A stretch of DNA of 37,172 nt from NCBI GenBank assembly GCA_021848375.1, contig JAJZUR010000001.1, forward strand, positions 1-37,172, written 5' to 3'. A program made the translations under genes and the position numbers. Every line of letters begins with the position of its first letter. Positions within the stretch are counted from its first letter, which is position 1. The notes under the pieces were generated by a model. That model had not been told where the DNA came from. It worked only from the letters and a program-made list of their open reading frames with translations, and searched no databases. Positions 9,154 to 16,617 of this stretch are shown in pieces. The DNA is from Pseudomonadota bacterium (lineage in GTDB: Bacteria > Pseudomonadota > Gammaproteobacteria > UBA6186 > Azoamicaceae).

Positions 9154-9621
9154 GTGCAGCCTGAAAATCTAACCGATATTGATGACTACTGGATGCGTGA
9201 GGCATTAACGCTGGCTAAAGAGGCTGAAGCAATGGGTGAGGTACCGGTTGGTGCCTTGCTTGTTTTTAATAACGAGTGCATTGGTCGTGGTTGGAATCAG
9301 CCTATTATGACGCATGATCCCTCGGCGCATGCAGAAATCATGGCGATGCGGGCAGGAGCGCTTCATTTAAGTAACTACCGTTTGGTGAATACCACACTGT
9401 ACGTGACCTTAGAACCCTGTTTGATGTGTGCTGGTGCAATGATACATGCACGCCTGCAGCGTTTAGTTTTTGGCGCACTTGATCCTAAAACCGGCGCTGC
9501 AGGAAGTGTATTTAATTTATTACAAGACAAACGGCTGAATCATCAGGTTATTTGTGAAGGCGGTGTGATGGAAAACGCTTGCAGAGAAATTTTGCAAGAC
9601 TTTTTTAAGCGCCGTCGTTAA
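9154..9621 (+). CDS. tadA: tRNA-specific adenosine deaminase
   Basis: 155 aa, GTG start at 9154. The first residues (DIDDYWMREALTLAKEAE) line up with the E. coli TadA start, which supports the GTG over the internal ATG. The zinc/deaminase motifs are HAE (residues 59-61) and PCLMC (88-92); ALDPKTGAAGS and the C-terminal DFFKRRR are also typical. The enzyme converts adenosine 34 to inosine in tRNA-Arg(ACG) and is normally essential. It is divergent from xseA with about 70 nt between the starts. Confidence 0.95.
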   Translation: MQPENLTDIDDYWMREALTLAKEAEAMGEVPVGALLVFNNECIGRGWNQPIMTHDPSAHAEIMAMRAGALHLSNYRLVNTTLYVTLEPCLMCAGAMIHARLQRLVFGALDPKTGAAGSVFNLLQDKRLNHQVICEGGVMENACREILQDFFKRRR

Positions 9622-9624
9622 AAA

Positions 9625-9661
9625 GTTATCCACGAAATATTTGGATATAGCTGTGGATAAC
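9625..9661. promoter_or_regulatory. Inverted pair of DnaA-box-like sites
   Basis: GTTATCCAC (9625-9633) and GTGGATAAC (9653-9661) form a perfect 9-bp inverted repeat around a 19-nt centre, which itself holds ATAT-TTGG-ATAT. The right arm with the preceding T is a perfect DnaA box on the minus strand (TTATCCACA, 9652-9660). The left arm reads TTATCCACG (9626-9634), 8 of 9. The site fills the gap between tadA and the gene at 9739. It may bind DnaA, act as another operator, or fold as an RNA stem. Confidence 0.5.
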
Positions 9662-9738
9662 CTGGTGGAAAATGCGTTTGGGCCTTGTTATTCTAAGCTT
9701 CATAGGATTGTTCATTTTTTGTACAGGGAGGTGGGATA

Positions 9739-10185
9739 GTGGATAAGATAAGCTACGCAGAAATATTTGATCTTAATCCAGAAGAACGAAACTTACATAT
9801 TTTGGTTTGTGCTCTGAAAGATAAAGAGGTGGATATTCCCCGTCTTGAGTATGTGGATCCGAGTGTACTACCGCACTTACCTTTTAGCGATCATAGTTTT
9901 GATTTGGTATTATGTCCAAATGTTTTATTTAACAATAAGACGGGACAGAGTGATGCCTATATTCGCGCGGTATTAGAAGAGCTGGCGAGAGTAGGAGGGG
10001 AAGTTCGTGTGCTTCCTTTGGTAGATGCAGCGGGGAAGCCATCTGAACATCTTGGGGCAGTGATAATGAGTTTACAAGAGCGAGGCATGGGAGTTGAATT
10101 GCGTCAGGTTCGGACTAAAGAACTCAACCGCATTCCAAATGCCATGTTGAGGGTATGGAATGCGGCTTGTTTGGTGAAGAATTAG
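9739..10185 (+). CDS. Methyltransferase-like protein lacking the SAM-binding N-terminal half
   Basis: 148 aa from a GTG at 9739 with a strong ribosome site (AGGGAGGTGG). The stretch LPFSDHSFDLVLC (residues 47-59) is the motif usually found in the middle of class I SAM-dependent methyltransferases (Methyltransf_11 type). The segment after it (LEELARVGGEVRVLPL, then RGMGVELRQVR) matches the following strand-helix pattern. The glycine-rich SAM-binding motif that should precede it is absent; tadA lies immediately upstream, so there is no room for it. Either this is a shortened paralog with a non-catalytic or partner-dependent role, or a decayed gene. The stop overlaps that of minE by 3 nt. Confidence 0.65.
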   Translation: MDKISYAEIFDLNPEERNLHILVCALKDKEVDIPRLEYVDPSVLPHLPFSDHSFDLVLCPNVLFNNKTGQSDAYIRAVLEELARVGGEVRVLPLVDAAGKPSEHLGAVIMSLQERGMGVELRQVRTKELNRIPNAMLRVWNAACLVKN

Positions 10186-10454
10186 TGAGTTTGATGAGGT
10201 TCTGGTAGCGTAATATTCAGTTCCAACACTGAGCAATTTTCGGTTCGCTGCAATTGTACATTGATTTGATCTTGATCAATGTGGACATATTTACAAATCA
10301 CCGCCAATAATTCATTACGCATGCGAGGGAGAAAATCAATATCTCCACCGTCAGCACGCTCATGGGATAAAACGATTTGTAAACGTTCACGGGCAACTTT
10401 AGCAGAACGGCGGTTTGCACTTAATCCATCTAGGAATCGACTAAATATACTCAT
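10182..10454 (-). CDS. minE: Cell division topological specificity factor MinE
   Basis: 90 aa, last gene of minCDE. The N-terminal amphipathic membrane/MinD-binding segment (MSIFSRFLDGL...SAKVARERLQIVLSHER) and the C-terminal dimerisation part (LPRMRNELLAVICKYV, LELNITLP) are clear. MinE drives the pole-to-pole oscillation of MinCD by stimulating MinD ATPase. Its start overlaps the minD stop by 4 nt (ATGA), indicating coupled translation. The 3' end overlaps the convergent gene at 9739-10185. Confidence 0.95.
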   Translation of the reverse strand: MSIFSRFLDGLSANRRSAKVARERLQIVLSHERADGGDIDFLPRMRNELLAVICKYVHIDQDQINVQLQRTENCSVLELNITLPEPHQTH

Positions 10455-11281
10455 GCTGGACTCCTGTTCATTAGGCCTAATCCTTCTAATAATTTTGTCG
10501 TCCAGCCTTTTTCTTTCGTGATGACTTCTTGGCCGAGCAAACGGGAAATAGCTTGTTCATAGGCAGTTCTTGCATCACTGGGTGCGCCTAAGGTGACGGG
10601 AACACCACTGTTAGAAGCACTCAAAACCGCGGGAGATTCTGGGATAATGCCAAGCAATGGGATAGCTAAAATTTCTTGAACATCTTCCACACTCAACATT
10701 TCGCCTTTTAGAACGCGATTTTTTGCGTAGCGCGTCAATAACAAATGTTTGGGTATATCTAAGTTTTGTTCGGCGCGTTTGGTTTTGCTATTCAGAACAC
10801 CAATAATACGATCGGAATCTCTGACAGAAGAAACTTCAGGATTGGTAACAATCACGGCTTCGTCAGCAAAATAGAGAGCCATTAATGCACCGCGCTCTAT
10901 GCCAGCGGGTGAATCGCACACAATGTATTGAAATGTTTTACGTAATTCCGTTAAAACTTGTTCAACCCCTTCTTGGGTTAAAGCATCTTTATCACGCGTT
11001 TGCGATGCTGGTAGAATAAATAGTTTTTCATTGCGCTTGTCCTTGATGAGCGCTTGGCTGAGATTAGCATCATTTTGGATCACATTGACAAAGTCAAAAA
11101 TAACCCGTCGTTCACAACCCATGATGAGATCAAGGTTTCGAAGACCAATATCAAAATCAACCACGACGGTTTTATAACCGCGATTGGCTAATTCAGCCCC
11201 GATAGCAGCACTAGTGGTAGTTTTACCTACGCCACCTTTGCCCGAAGTCACTACTATTACTTTTGAATCTGACTTACTCAT
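10451..11281 (-). CDS. minD: Septum site-determining ATPase MinD
   Basis: 276 aa from the ATG at 11281, which has GGAAGGG 5 nt upstream; the frame extends six codons further without a better signal. The deviant Walker A GKGGVGKTT lies near residue 15, and VDFDIGLRNLDLIMGCE and YIVCDSPAGIE are the other MinD/ParA signatures. The C-terminal amphipathic membrane-targeting helix is present (WTTKLLEGLGLMNR). It recruits MinC to the membrane and, with MinE, keeps FtsZ rings at mid-cell. It lies 40 nt downstream of minC. Confidence 0.96.
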   Translation of the reverse strand: MSKSDSKVIVVTSGKGGVGKTTTSAAIGAELANRGYKTVVVDFDIGLRNLDLIMGCERRVIFDFVNVIQNDANLSQALIKDKRNEKLFILPASQTRDKDALTQEGVEQVLTELRKTFQYIVCDSPAGIERGALMALYFADEAVIVTNPEVSSVRDSDRIIGVLNSKTKRAEQNLDIPKHLLLTRYAKNRVLKGEMLSVEDVQEILAIPLLGIIPESPAVLSASNSGVPVTLGAPSDARTAYEQAISRLLGQEVITKEKGWTTKLLEGLGLMNRSPA

Positions 11282-11321
11282 GAAACCCTTCCAAATCAAA
11301 TCGTTTGTATTGGTATGTATA

Positions 11322-12074
11322 CTAAAGTGGACGAATATGCAAGCGGTTGCTTTCTAATGATATGTCAACGGCTTGTCGCCATACGGTTTGCTCCACATCT
11401 TCGCTGATTTTATATTGCCCGGCAATAGAAATCAGTTCAGCTTCCAGACTTTGACAAAAAATATGGGCGGATTCATCGCCGGTCACCCCAGCAAGTGCGC
11501 GACCTCTTAAAGGACCATAAACATGAATATTACCGTCTGCTAATAATTCTGAACCATGACTGACGGCAGCAAGCACAATTAAATCGCCACCCCGTACATA
11601 AATCTGTTGTCCAGACCGTACCGGTTCTGAGATAATTTTGGTATTGCTGCCTTTCATGTCGAGTTCTTCTGAATGCGTGGTTGCTTTTGTGGCGGAAATT
11701 AGTTTTTTGACGGCAGGTTCAGCGTTTATTTCTTTTCCATTGTCGTGAATAATAGCTAAGCCCTCTCGTGCGGCCAGCGCTTGTTCGTCGGCGCTTCCGC
11801 CTTTAATCCCGACAGGGATAAGTTTCTTCTGCGTTAAAATAGAGACGAGCTTTTTAAAGTCTAAAGGTGAAGATGTATGCGCGAGTTTTTGCAAATCAAT
11901 AACCACGGGCGCATGATGAAAAAATTTGGGGGCTTGATCAATTTTTGCGATTAATTGTTGTTCAAAAGCCGTCAAATTGTTACTCAGTAATTGTAATGCA
12001 GTGAGGGGATAAAGTCCCCCTTTTAGCTGAAATGTTAAACTGGTTTCATAAGTGGAGTTGGTGTGATTTGCCAT
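11322..12074 (-). CDS. minC: Septum site-determining protein MinC
   Basis: 250 aa, ATG at 12074 with GAGGT 8 nt upstream. The N-terminal FtsZ-inhibiting domain (about residues 10-110) includes FHHAPVVIDLQKL and ILTQKKLIPVGIKGG. The C-terminal beta-helix that binds MinD (about 145-250) shows SGQQIYVRGGDLIVLAAVS, SELLADGNIHVYGPLRGRALAG and EAELISIAGQY. MinC inhibits FtsZ polymerisation away from mid-cell. It is first in minCDE and divergent from pilV, with about 109 nt between the start codons. Confidence 0.95.
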   Translation of the reverse strand: MANHTNSTYETSLTFQLKGGLYPLTALQLLSNNLTAFEQQLIAKIDQAPKFFHHAPVVIDLQKLAHTSSPLDFKKLVSILTQKKLIPVGIKGGSADEQALAAREGLAIIHDNGKEINAEPAVKKLISATKATTHSEELDMKGSNTKIISEPVRSGQQIYVRGGDLIVLAAVSHGSELLADGNIHVYGPLRGRALAGVTGDESAHIFCQSLEAELISIAGQYKISEDVEQTVWRQAVDISLESNRLHIRPL

Positions 12075-12183
12075 TTTGTACCTCGCAATCGAAGAAAAAT
12101 ATTATCTGTTTTCTATCTTACTGTCAAATCGAGCAGGATAGAATATGGGTTTGGCTTCTGAATATTATATAGAGGAAAATTCG

Positions 12184-12558
12184 ATGCGTCACAAACAATC
12201 CGCTTTTTCGCTGATAGAAGTTTTAATCGCCTTGTTGATATTATCCATTGGTGTGATGGCCGCTGCCAAAATGGCAATAGAGAGTTCCAGTTGTTATCGT
12301 AAAGCTGAATTGCATCAAAGTGTCACTTTGCTTGCGAGATCCATCATGAGTGCATTGTATAGCGATGTGGAAGGAGAAGCGGAATTTACCAGGTCCGAAT
12401 ATTGGCAAACAAAGTTAGAAAAACTATATCCGAGCGGTCGTTTAGCGATAAAAAAAGTGGTGGAAGCAGAACAATGGTTTTACATCATTACCATTCAGTT
12501 GGACGCAAACGATGCATCGTTGATGGTATGGAAGATAGGGATCGAGGCAGTAGTTTAG
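12184..12558 (+). CDS. pilV: Minor type IV prepilin, PilV-like
   Basis: 124 aa from the ATG at 12184 (GAGGAAA about 7 nt upstream). The class III prepilin signal is RHKQSA|FSLIEVLIALLILSIGVMAAAKMA: a short basic leader, then Phe at +1, Glu at +5 and a hydrophobic helix. The residue before the cut is Ala rather than the usual Gly, which PilD accepts less well. IEVLIALLILSIG is close to the PilV consensus. PilV, PilW and PilX are minor pilins that prime pilus assembly with PilY1. The gene overlaps the pilW start by 31 nt in another frame. Confidence 0.8.
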   Translation: MRHKQSAFSLIEVLIALLILSIGVMAAAKMAIESSSCYRKAELHQSVTLLARSIMSALYSDVEGEAEFTRSEYWQTKLEKLYPSGRLAIKKVVEAEQWFYIITIQLDANDASLMVWKIGIEAVV

Positions 12559-13532
12559 TTCAGCTTCTCATAGGTCTTTTACTGAGTGCTTTTCTGATTG
12601 CGGGAGCTTTGCAGTGGTTTGTGCATTTGAAGAAAACCTTGCAAACGCAGAAGTCTCGAGCACTATCGCTTGAGAGCGAAAGAACCATGGTTCAATATCT
12701 CATCTCAGATTTAAAGAACGCCGGCTATCGAGGTTGCCGGACGCAGGATAGCCAATTTCCTGTGCGACGAAATTTCATCGATTTTGGTGAAAAAACTCGC
12801 TATTTTCGATTGGATAGAATAGTATATGGTTTTCAGGCAACCCCTGGAAAATGTCAGGGTCGAATGCCTGCTACCGTCTGTAAGCGGCTAAAAGAAAATT
12901 CCGATCTGCTGGTTATTCATAATGTACCAGGCAAACATTTCAATCTCCGTCAAAGCATGCACACTCCAAGTGATGACCTCTATAGTTACTGGAATCAACC
13001 CATTTCTAAAGATGCGATGGTATTAATCTCCGATTGCCACCAAGGGGATGTCTTTATCGCTTCAGACGTGAACGGTGAGAGAATAAGTCATGGAACCAGT
13101 GACAATGAAACCAATCAACTCAGCAAAAATTATCCGAAAAATACCGAAGCGGTAGAATTACTAACGCTGGCTTATTATTTAGGCATTCCTCTGCGCCATG
13201 AGAAAAACTCACCTATGCCTTTGCACTATTCCTTGTATAGAGATGATCTTCAACACGAAGCAGAGGAAATTTTAGAAGGAATTATCGATTTTCAAGTACA
13301 GTATATTTTTCATGATGTTTCAAACGATGTTCGCCTTGTTTCAGCAGATAAGATAGCAGAACATGAATGGCCAGCCGTTTCGGGAATACAATTGAAAATC
13401 AAAACCATCACAAATCAAGAATGGGAGGTAATGGGTGAAATACGAAATTGGCAGCGTGTTCGTTGTGGTGCTGATTATGCTCTCTGCAATGTCGTTGTTG
13501 TCGGTACATCTGATCGGGCAGGGGATACTTAG
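12528..13532 (+). CDS. pilW: Minor type IV prepilin, PilW-like
   Basis: 334 aa if started at the ATG 12528, inside the end of pilV. That start places a prepilin cleavage site immediately downstream: EDRDRG|SSLVQLLIGLLLSAFLIAGALQ, with Gly at -1 but Gln at +5 where Glu is usual. The body fits PilW: RTMVQYLISDLKNAGYRGC, then DLLVIHNVPG, VLISDC..GDVF and LYRDDLQHEAEEILEGIIDFQVQY. PilW normally ends in an LRN-like strand; here EIRNWQ near 13440-13455 could be that end. The frame runs on for about 25 residues, overlapping the next gene by 98 nt. It is probably part of a pilus-tip/priming complex. Confidence 0.78.
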   Translation: MEDRDRGSSLVQLLIGLLLSAFLIAGALQWFVHLKKTLQTQKSRALSLESERTMVQYLISDLKNAGYRGCRTQDSQFPVRRNFIDFGEKTRYFRLDRIVYGFQATPGKCQGRMPATVCKRLKENSDLLVIHNVPGKHFNLRQSMHTPSDDLYSYWNQPISKDAMVLISDCHQGDVFIASDVNGERISHGTSDNETNQLSKNYPKNTEAVELLTLAYYLGIPLRHEKNSPMPLHYSLYRDDLQHEAEEILEGIIDFQVQYIFHDVSNDVRLVSADKIAEHEWPAVSGIQLKIKTITNQEWEVMGEIRNWQRVRCGADYALCNVVVVGTSDRAGDT

Positions 13533-14907
13533 CACTAAATTATCTAACCGTTTTCAGGCAGAGCTGGATGCAGAAGTTGCAGCGGACCATCAATTGTTAT
13601 TGCTTGAACGTGACTTTAAAAAAGATCCTTTATCACATTTAGATAAAAAAGTATCTTTTATCGCTGATGATCTCGCTTTTGGTTATGATGAAGGTGTCGA
13701 TATTTTTAAAATCACAAAACCACCTCTTCAAAGTATGCTTGCCATTCGAACAGCAGATGAACATATTCTCAATTGGACTGGAAATTGTTATTGTGATGTT
13801 CTGAATTGTCATGCATGGCGTTCTAAAGAACAGGAAGAACGAGAGGGAAAAGGGATGGTTTCTGTGCGCGTTAGGGCGCCACAATCTAAAGCATTTGAAA
13901 ACTTACTCAATTATCAGCAGTTTCAGTTAAAATACCAAAAGAGACCGGTTAGAGTATTTGGATTATTTAATGATATCACACATCAAAAAGCAGTTTTAAG
14001 AGAGGTGTCAGATAATCCGAATGCCCGATTTACCTCATACCAATTACCCTTTGCACTTGAAACCGGTTCACTATTCGTGACCGATATCTATTTTGAGCAT
14101 GATTGGCATACGGTATTAATCTTAACGGTGAAAGCGCGTGGTAGGGAGCGAGGGTCGATTTTAATTTTTGATATTAGTGATCCCAAGCAGTCGTTAACAC
14201 CTTGGCTGTATAAAGAATGGGAGGGCGGGTGCATTTTGAAGGGAGGTGGCGTCATCGTGCGAGATAAGGTGAAGGGGTTTGGTATAGCGTGGGTAGGCAG
14301 CCTATATGATCATGGCATTTTACAAATTTTATGGTTTGATGATCCAAAGCAGTTCTTTCAATTGAAAGTTGGGGCAAAAAGCTTAACTTTTGTATCGGCG
14401 ATTGATAGCAACAAAGAAGGATGGACAAATCGAATCTATGCAGCGGATGATCATACGCTATGGCGTTTTGAGACAAAGACGCGGTGCGTCAAAAAATTGA
14501 CAGATATTGAGTTGATCTCCGCAATGCGCATTGTGCCTGATCCTAAGCAAAGAGCAGATCAAATATATTTTCTCGGAAAAGGGATGATGGGGAAAGGATT
14601 GTATATGGTGCGGGATCTTTCTTCGATGGATAATTTTATTAGTATACCGCAGTTGATAAAGGGTGGGGATTTCACCAATTTATTTATTCGATCAGGAAGT
14701 ATTATATTAATCCCTGCAAAAAATACTTTGCAGGATCCAAATGATCGGGTACTATTGGAAGCGGTGGTCTGGGATCCTAAACATGAGCAAGAAGTATATT
14801 TCACTTTGAACTCAAGTTGCCAACTTAAAAGTTTAGTGATTCGCAATAATAATGGCAAGTATGCCCGGTTGTTATGGCGTAAGTTGTCATCGAGGTTGCG
14901 TGATTAA
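13435..14907 (+). CDS. PilX-type prepilin start fused to a PilY1-like beta-propeller
   Basis: 490 aa from a GTG at 13435 with GGAGGT 6 nt upstream. It begins KYEIG|SVFVVVLIMLSAMSLLSVH, the G|S cleavage site and hydrophobic helix typical of PilX, which lacks Glu at +5. PilX proteins usually stop at about 150-200 aa, but this frame continues into a region resembling the C-terminal propeller of PilY1. RPVRVFGLFND lies near residue 180, W224 begins a WHTVLI strand, and RGSILIFDISDP follows at 239-250. Residues 324-346 (DSNKEGWTN then RIYAADDHTLWRFE) match the PilY1 calcium loop and its RIYAGD..GNLWRF strand. Two of the usual acidic ligands are replaced (Glu at 5, Asn at 9). No separate pilY1 or pilE is adjacent. 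The propeller call is by motif recognition only. Confidence 0.7.
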   Translation: MKYEIGSVFVVVLIMLSAMSLLSVHLIGQGILSTKLSNRFQAELDAEVAADHQLLLLERDFKKDPLSHLDKKVSFIADDLAFGYDEGVDIFKITKPPLQSMLAIRTADEHILNWTGNCYCDVLNCHAWRSKEQEEREGKGMVSVRVRAPQSKAFENLLNYQQFQLKYQKRPVRVFGLFNDITHQKAVLREVSDNPNARFTSYQLPFALETGSLFVTDIYFEHDWHTVLILTVKARGRERGSILIFDISDPKQSLTPWLYKEWEGGCILKGGGVIVRDKVKGFGIAWVGSLYDHGILQILWFDDPKQFFQLKVGAKSLTFVSAIDSNKEGWTNRIYAADDHTLWRFETKTRCVKKLTDIELISAMRIVPDPKQRADQIYFLGKGMMGKGLYMVRDLSSMDNFISIPQLIKGGDFTNLFIRSGSIILIPAKNTLQDPNDRVLLEAVVWDPKHEQEVYFTLNSSCQLKSLVIRNNNGKYARLLWRKLSSRLRD

Positions 14908-14924
14908 ATGATGTTATATAAAGT

Positions 14925-14953
14925 TTGACAGAGTTGGTTGAGATGTGTATTGT
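14925..14953 (+). promoter_or_regulatory. Candidate promoter of the second porin gene
   Basis: A perfect TTGACA (14925-14930) is followed, after 17 nt, by TATTGT (14948-14953, 4 of 6). If used, it gives a leader of about 140 nt before the porin start. No hairpin or riboswitch in that leader was recognised. The ribosome site TTAGGAGAG precedes the ATG at 15102. Confidence 0.45.
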
Positions 14954-15101
14954 TAATTTCTTGATGTTTGATGTGGCAAATATTAAAAAGATCTGCTAGC
15001 ATCTAACACGATGGTGGACTAATCACGAATGAGTGGATTGTATACGTAATAACACAGGTTCATTGGGCCTTAAACGCGTGTCTAGTTAGGAGAGAGTGTT
15101 C

Positions 15102-16508
15102 ATGAAGAAGCGTTCAACAAAATTGAAATGGATAGGGGCAACCCTTGCAGGCTTAGGGGCGCTAGCAGTTAGCAGCGGCGCGATGGCTAATAAACATGAG
15201 CACCATGCAGAGCCGCACGGTATGAAAGCGGAATCAGATGGTGGCTTGATGGTATTTAGCCCCAGTGATAGCACATATTGGTTTGAATTAGGCGGCCGTT
15301 TGGCATTTGACGAAACCCAATTCGCTGGCGGCTATCAAGATAAGAATGGAGATTTCCCAAGTGGTGGAAATATTCGTTATGCTCGCTTGAAGTTTGCTGG
15401 TGGCGTAGGTGAGTATCTTACCTACAACCTAACCCTAAACTTTAACGAATCATCCACTCGTGGGCAAAATGCTACTAACGTAGATTTTGAAGATGCTTGG
15501 CTGGCAGCTTGCTCTGAGTACTCGGGCGCAATTGACAGAGCGAGCATTCGCTTTGGTCAATACACACCGCCAACATCGATTGATGATTGGGGCAATTATG
15601 GTACCGTTAACGATAACTTCTTCTTAGAATCATCGTTAGCTACCAAGGCTTTTGCTCGCCCAACTAAAGTCATTGGTCTTTGGGTAGATGCGACTGCGTT
15701 TGATATGTTTGCATTAAGCATGTCTGCGCATCAGCCAAGACAAAATAACACTGGGATTGCAAATAATACCGACTCTGCCAATAACTACCTAAATCCAGGT
15801 CGTTCTGACAGATTGGGTGGAAATGTTAGATTAACTTTTGCACCAGTACATACGGAAGATACGGTGTATCACTTAGGTGTAATAGGTCGATATCAATCGA
15901 TGAACAACGTGGTTTCCGGAGCGCCAGTTTACCAGGCTAATTTTTTCTCAGTTGCGCCAGAAGCAAGAGCGCGTAACACCAATCAAGTAGTGAATACCGG
16001 CAACATTAGAGCCAGAAGCTTCAACGTTGTCACGGGTGAAGCGTTAGCGATGTGGGGACCTGCTTGGATTGAAGGGGAATACTCTCAAGCCAACGTTCAA
16101 CGCGTTCCAACTATAACGGTTGCTAATTCTGGTAACAATCCGGAGTTCAACAGCTGGCATATCCAAGGCGGTTATGTGATTACCGGTGAATCTCGGGTGT
16201 ATGATTTCGTATCGGGAACGCTGCGTAATCCAAAACCTGCGGATCGCTGCGGTGCATGGGAAGTTTTAGCAAGATTCAGTTATGTTAACTTAGTAGATAG
16301 AAATATTTACGGTGGAAGCGAACATAACGCATCATTAGGTCTTAACTGGTTTGTGAATGAGAATGTTAGAATTGCTGCGAATTATATTCGGGCTAACATT
16401 CGAGCCACAAGCAGCACGACTCCAGGTACGGCACCGGCAGGTCCGCCAACCCTACCAACCAAACGTCAGCTGGATATCTTCGGCTTACGGTTCGGGGTGG
16501 AGTTCTAA
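15102..16508 (+). CDS. OprO/OprP-family outer-membrane porin (paralog 2)
   Basis: 468 aa from the ATG at 15102, with AGGAGAG upstream. The signal peptide (KKRSTKLKWIGATLAGLGA...SGAMA|NK) is cut after about residue 29. A short His-rich stretch follows (His 32, 34, 35, 39). The barrel shows YWFELGGRLAFDETQF, RYARLKFAGGVGEYLTYNLTL, AWIEGEYSQANV and, near the end, ASLGLNWFVNENVRIAANYI. It closes with LRFGVEF, a C-terminal Phe as required by the BAM machinery. It resembles paralog 1 along its whole length and the P1-type porin of Coxiella in style. Two cysteines (137 and 383), rare in porins, could form a disulfide. It has its own promoter and a strong terminator, so it is probably abundant. Confidence 0.88.
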   Translation: MKKRSTKLKWIGATLAGLGALAVSSGAMANKHEHHAEPHGMKAESDGGLMVFSPSDSTYWFELGGRLAFDETQFAGGYQDKNGDFPSGGNIRYARLKFAGGVGEYLTYNLTLNFNESSTRGQNATNVDFEDAWLAACSEYSGAIDRASIRFGQYTPPTSIDDWGNYGTVNDNFFLESSLATKAFARPTKVIGLWVDATAFDMFALSMSAHQPRQNNTGIANNTDSANNYLNPGRSDRLGGNVRLTFAPVHTEDTVYHLGVIGRYQSMNNVVSGAPVYQANFFSVAPEARARNTNQVVNTGNIRARSFNVVTGEALAMWGPAWIEGEYSQANVQRVPTITVANSGNNPEFNSWHIQGGYVITGESRVYDFVSGTLRNPKPADRCGAWEVLARFSYVNLVDRNIYGGSEHNASLGLNWFVNENVRIAANYIRANIRATSSTTPGTAPAGPPTLPTKRQLDIFGLRFGVEF

Positions 16509-16542
16509 GACTCTCTTAGATTGAAGCACGACGTTATTAGTT

Positions 16543-16573
16543 AATGCCCTATCGCAAGATGGGGCATTTTTTT
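16543..16573 (+). terminator. Intrinsic terminator of the second porin gene
   Basis: AATGCCCTATC (16543-16553) pairs with GATGGGGCATT (16558-16568), an 11-bp stem with one T-G wobble closed by a GCAA tetraloop. A run of seven T (16567-16573) follows at once. It lies 35 nt after the porin stop and 45 nt before mlaA. Confidence 0.92.
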
Positions 16574-16617
16574 ATGAGTAACTGGTAGATTTGCATAACT
16601 TATCATAGACTGACAGT

